Shown: positions 32,224 through 33,514 of the stretch, piece by piece | How positions within the stretch are numbered: the stretch's first letter is position 1 | Layout of the letters: each line of letters starts with the position of its first letter | Source of the DNA: Planctomycetota bacterium | GTDB lineage: Bacteria > Planctomycetota > JAJSAM01 > JAJVHW01 | Assembly (NCBI GenBank): GCA_024277065.1 | Contig: JAJRVY010000032.1 | Location: 1-33,514 of the forward strand | DNA: 33,514 bases | Reading direction: 5' to 3' | Translations under genes and position numbers: made by a program | Notes under the pieces: generated by a model | The model's input: the letters and a program-made list of their open reading frames with translations, nothing else | Databases searched by the model: none | What the model was told of the DNA's origin: nothing

Positions 32224-32997
32224 TCAGCGTCCGCTGCCGGGGTTGTTGTTGCCCGGACCGCCGCTGCCGCCGGACGTGTCGGCGTCGAAGCGCTGCACGA
32301 ACGTCACGTAGCGCACGAACTCGAGCGGATCGACGTCGGCGATGGGGTCACCGCGGTCGTTCAGTTCGACGGGGGGCATGATCGACAGCGTGACGCGGCA
32401 GCCCCAGGGCAGCGACTTCTCGGTCTCGGCGTCCCAGTCGAGTTCCCCCTCCGCCTCGTCGGAGTCCGGCGAGCCGGGGTCCTCGGCGAAGAAGTCGATA
32501 CGGAACTGCGTCACCCGGTCGCAGAGCTTGTAGAACTTGCCGCCCTCGAGCGGCTTGTCATCGACGCCGAAGTCCTCGCGACGGTAGAGCGCGAAGAGCC
32601 CGTCCGCCGTCTCGCTGCGGCGCAGGCGATAGCCGACCTCGCAGATCGCCGAACGCACCCACTCGCGATCGACCTCGACCTTGCTCCGTGACGCCACCGC
32701 CGTGACGAAGTCCACCTTCGTGGTGTCGGCGCCGCCCATCGTGTCGCCCTCGGCCTTGAAGGCGTCGAAGTCCTCGTAGGGTTCGAGCAGGGCGTGGCGC
32801 AGGTCCTCGGCGATGAGGTCGAGGACCGGCGGTCCGATGGCGTAGGGCGCGGACGTGCGCTCGATGCGATCCCGGAAGTCGGCCGTCGCCCAGACGAGTC
32901 CGAAGAGCGATCCGAGGAAGATCAGCAGGAGTGTCGCGGCGAGCAGGACCTCCAGCACCGTCAGGCCGTCCGCCCGCCGCTGCACCCGCCTGCGCAT
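32224..32997 (-). CDS. Pseudopilin, GspJ-like (type II secretion-type)
   Basis: 257 aa from ATG 32997, which overlaps the upstream gene stop by one base (TGATG). The N-terminus is a prepilin: short basic leader RRRVQRRADG, cleavage site G-LTVLE (Glu at +5), and a hydrophobic helix LLAATLLLIFLGSLFGLVW. The long body with CDRVTQFRIDFF and CRVTLSIMPP is typical of the minor pseudopilin GspJ in type II secretion. The C-terminal end is Gly/Asn/Ser-rich. It follows a GspI-like gene, the normal gspI-gspJ order. In planctomycetes such pseudopilins may also belong to type IV pilus-like systems, so the symbol is not assigned. No gspK is next to it; the operon ends here. Confidence 0.8.
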   Translation of the reverse strand: MRRRVQRRADGLTVLEVLLAATLLLIFLGSLFGLVWATADFRDRIERTSAPYAIGPPVLDLIAEDLRHALLEPYEDFDAFKAEGDTMGGADTTKVDFVTAVASRSKVEVDREWVRSAICEVGYRLRRSETADGLFALYRREDFGVDDKPLEGGKFYKLCDRVTQFRIDFFAEDPGSPDSDEAEGELDWDAETEKSLPWGCRVTLSIMPPVELNDRGDPIADVDPLEFVRYVTFVQRFDADTSGGSGGPGNNNPGSGR

Positions 32998-33514
32998 CAG
33001 TTGCCGCCCGCGGGCTGACCGCCGCCGGGCGCCGTCGGGCCCTGGGGCACCCGCGGCAGGAACGTGACGATCGTGACCGAGTCGTCACTGCCTCCGGAAT
33101 CGCCGCCGCGCGGCGCGCGCACGGTCAACGTGAGCTCGCGCAGGAACTGCGTCTCGCCCTGCTGCTCCTGATCCTGCGTGTCGCCGGCCGCGCTGTCGTC
33201 TCTCTCGTCCGGTGCGCCGAACAGGTACTCCGCCGCTTCGTCGTTCGTCTCGCCGAAGATGACGACGTCGCGAATGAAGAGGCTCCACTGCCAGCCTTCC
33301 CACTGCTCGCCGTAGTCCCTGCCGAAGGTCTCGTTGTCGAAGATGTCGTCGAATTCGCGTTCGAAGATCGCGATCTCGCCGAGCTTGCGCTCTGCCAGCA
33401 CCCGCAGTTCCCGCGCCCGCACCGAGGCCAGCGCCTTGTCCGTCGAGTCGTCGAGGTTGACCAGCACCGTCGAGGCCATCAAGCCGAAGATGGCAATGGC
33501 CGCGAGCAGCTCGA
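32997..33514 (-). CDS. Pseudopilin, GspI-like (5' end cut by the window)
   Basis: The frame stays open to the window end, 172 codons before the stop. The visible N-terminal residues are ELLAAIAIFGLMASTVLVNL, which is the hydrophobic pilin helix starting at the conserved Glu (+5), so only the leader and first four mature residues are missing. The AIAIFGLMAS pattern matches GspI. The ATG at 33479 and TTG at 33482 lie inside this helix and are not true starts. The body is acidic (REFDDIFDNETFGRDYGE) with a Gly/Pro/Gln-rich end. The stop overlaps the start of the GspJ-like gene (TGATG). Probably secretes proteins as part of a type II-like pseudopilus. Confidence 0.8.
   Translation of the reverse strand, partial: ELLAAIAIFGLMASTVLVNLDDSTDKALASVRARELRVLAERKLGEIAIFEREFDDIFDNETFGRDYGEQWEGWQWSLFIRDVVIFGETNDEAAEYLFGAPDERDDSAAGDTQDQEQQGETQFLRELTLTVRAPRGGDSGGSDDSVTIVTFLPRVPQGPTAPGGGQPAGGN

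Overview
The window is very G+C-rich and densely coded. It has no rRNA or tRNA gene that I can see, no phage or transposase gene and no CRISPR array, so it looks like a chromosomal segment. The gene mix points to a Gram-negative-type bacterium, most plausibly a member of the Planctomycetota: a secreted HExxH protein of the type often annotated DUF1570, a secreted HEAT-repeat protein, a UbiE-UbiX-UbiA-like quinone cluster, a lipoprotein-type SpoIID protein without sporulation genes, and general secretion-type pseudopilins. The phylum call is inference from family content, not from a marker gene. GTG and TTG starts are frequent, and many genes overlap by 1-4 nt (GTGA, ATGA, TGATG), which indicates tightly coupled operons.

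Layout: 0-3 kb (minus strand) holds a two-component pair, an upstream histidine-kinase-like protein and a downstream receiver/HD-GYP protein; both lack key catalytic residues. 3-5.6 kb holds convergent genes for an FAD-linked oxidase and a PLP aminotransferase. 5.6-8.3 kb has a secreted SH3-domain/coiled-coil protein and a membrane-anchored TPR-like protein converging on a ~250-bp segment bounded by imperfect terminal inverted repeats. 8.4-11.9 kb (minus) is ruvB, a SpoIID-like lipoprotein and tgt. 12-13.7 kb is a DEAD-box RNA helicase. 13.9-16 kb (minus) is a large secreted metallopeptidase-like protein. 16.1-18.4 kb is the overlapping ubiE-ubiX-ubiA-like cluster, probably the late steps of menaquinone synthesis. 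18.6-22.1 kb is an unknown coiled-coil gene, holA and mutL.

From 22.1 to 30.9 kb everything is on the minus strand: a secreted LolA-like protein, a MiaA with an altered P-loop, a small lipoprotein with a recognisable promoter, cvpA-nadD, a HEAT-repeat protein with a clear intrinsic terminator, and a long PrkA-type kinase. A divergent unknown gene (31.0-32.2 kb) then faces two pseudopilin genes, the second cut by the window end.

The most interesting signals are the MITE-like inverted-repeat segment at 6930-7177, the substituted P-loop and DIGTAKP motif of MiaA, the paired degenerate signalling proteins at the left end with a 15-bp tandem repeat between them, and the PrkA kinase divergent from an unrecognised protein. 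I do not see a complete, clearly novel multi-gene system.
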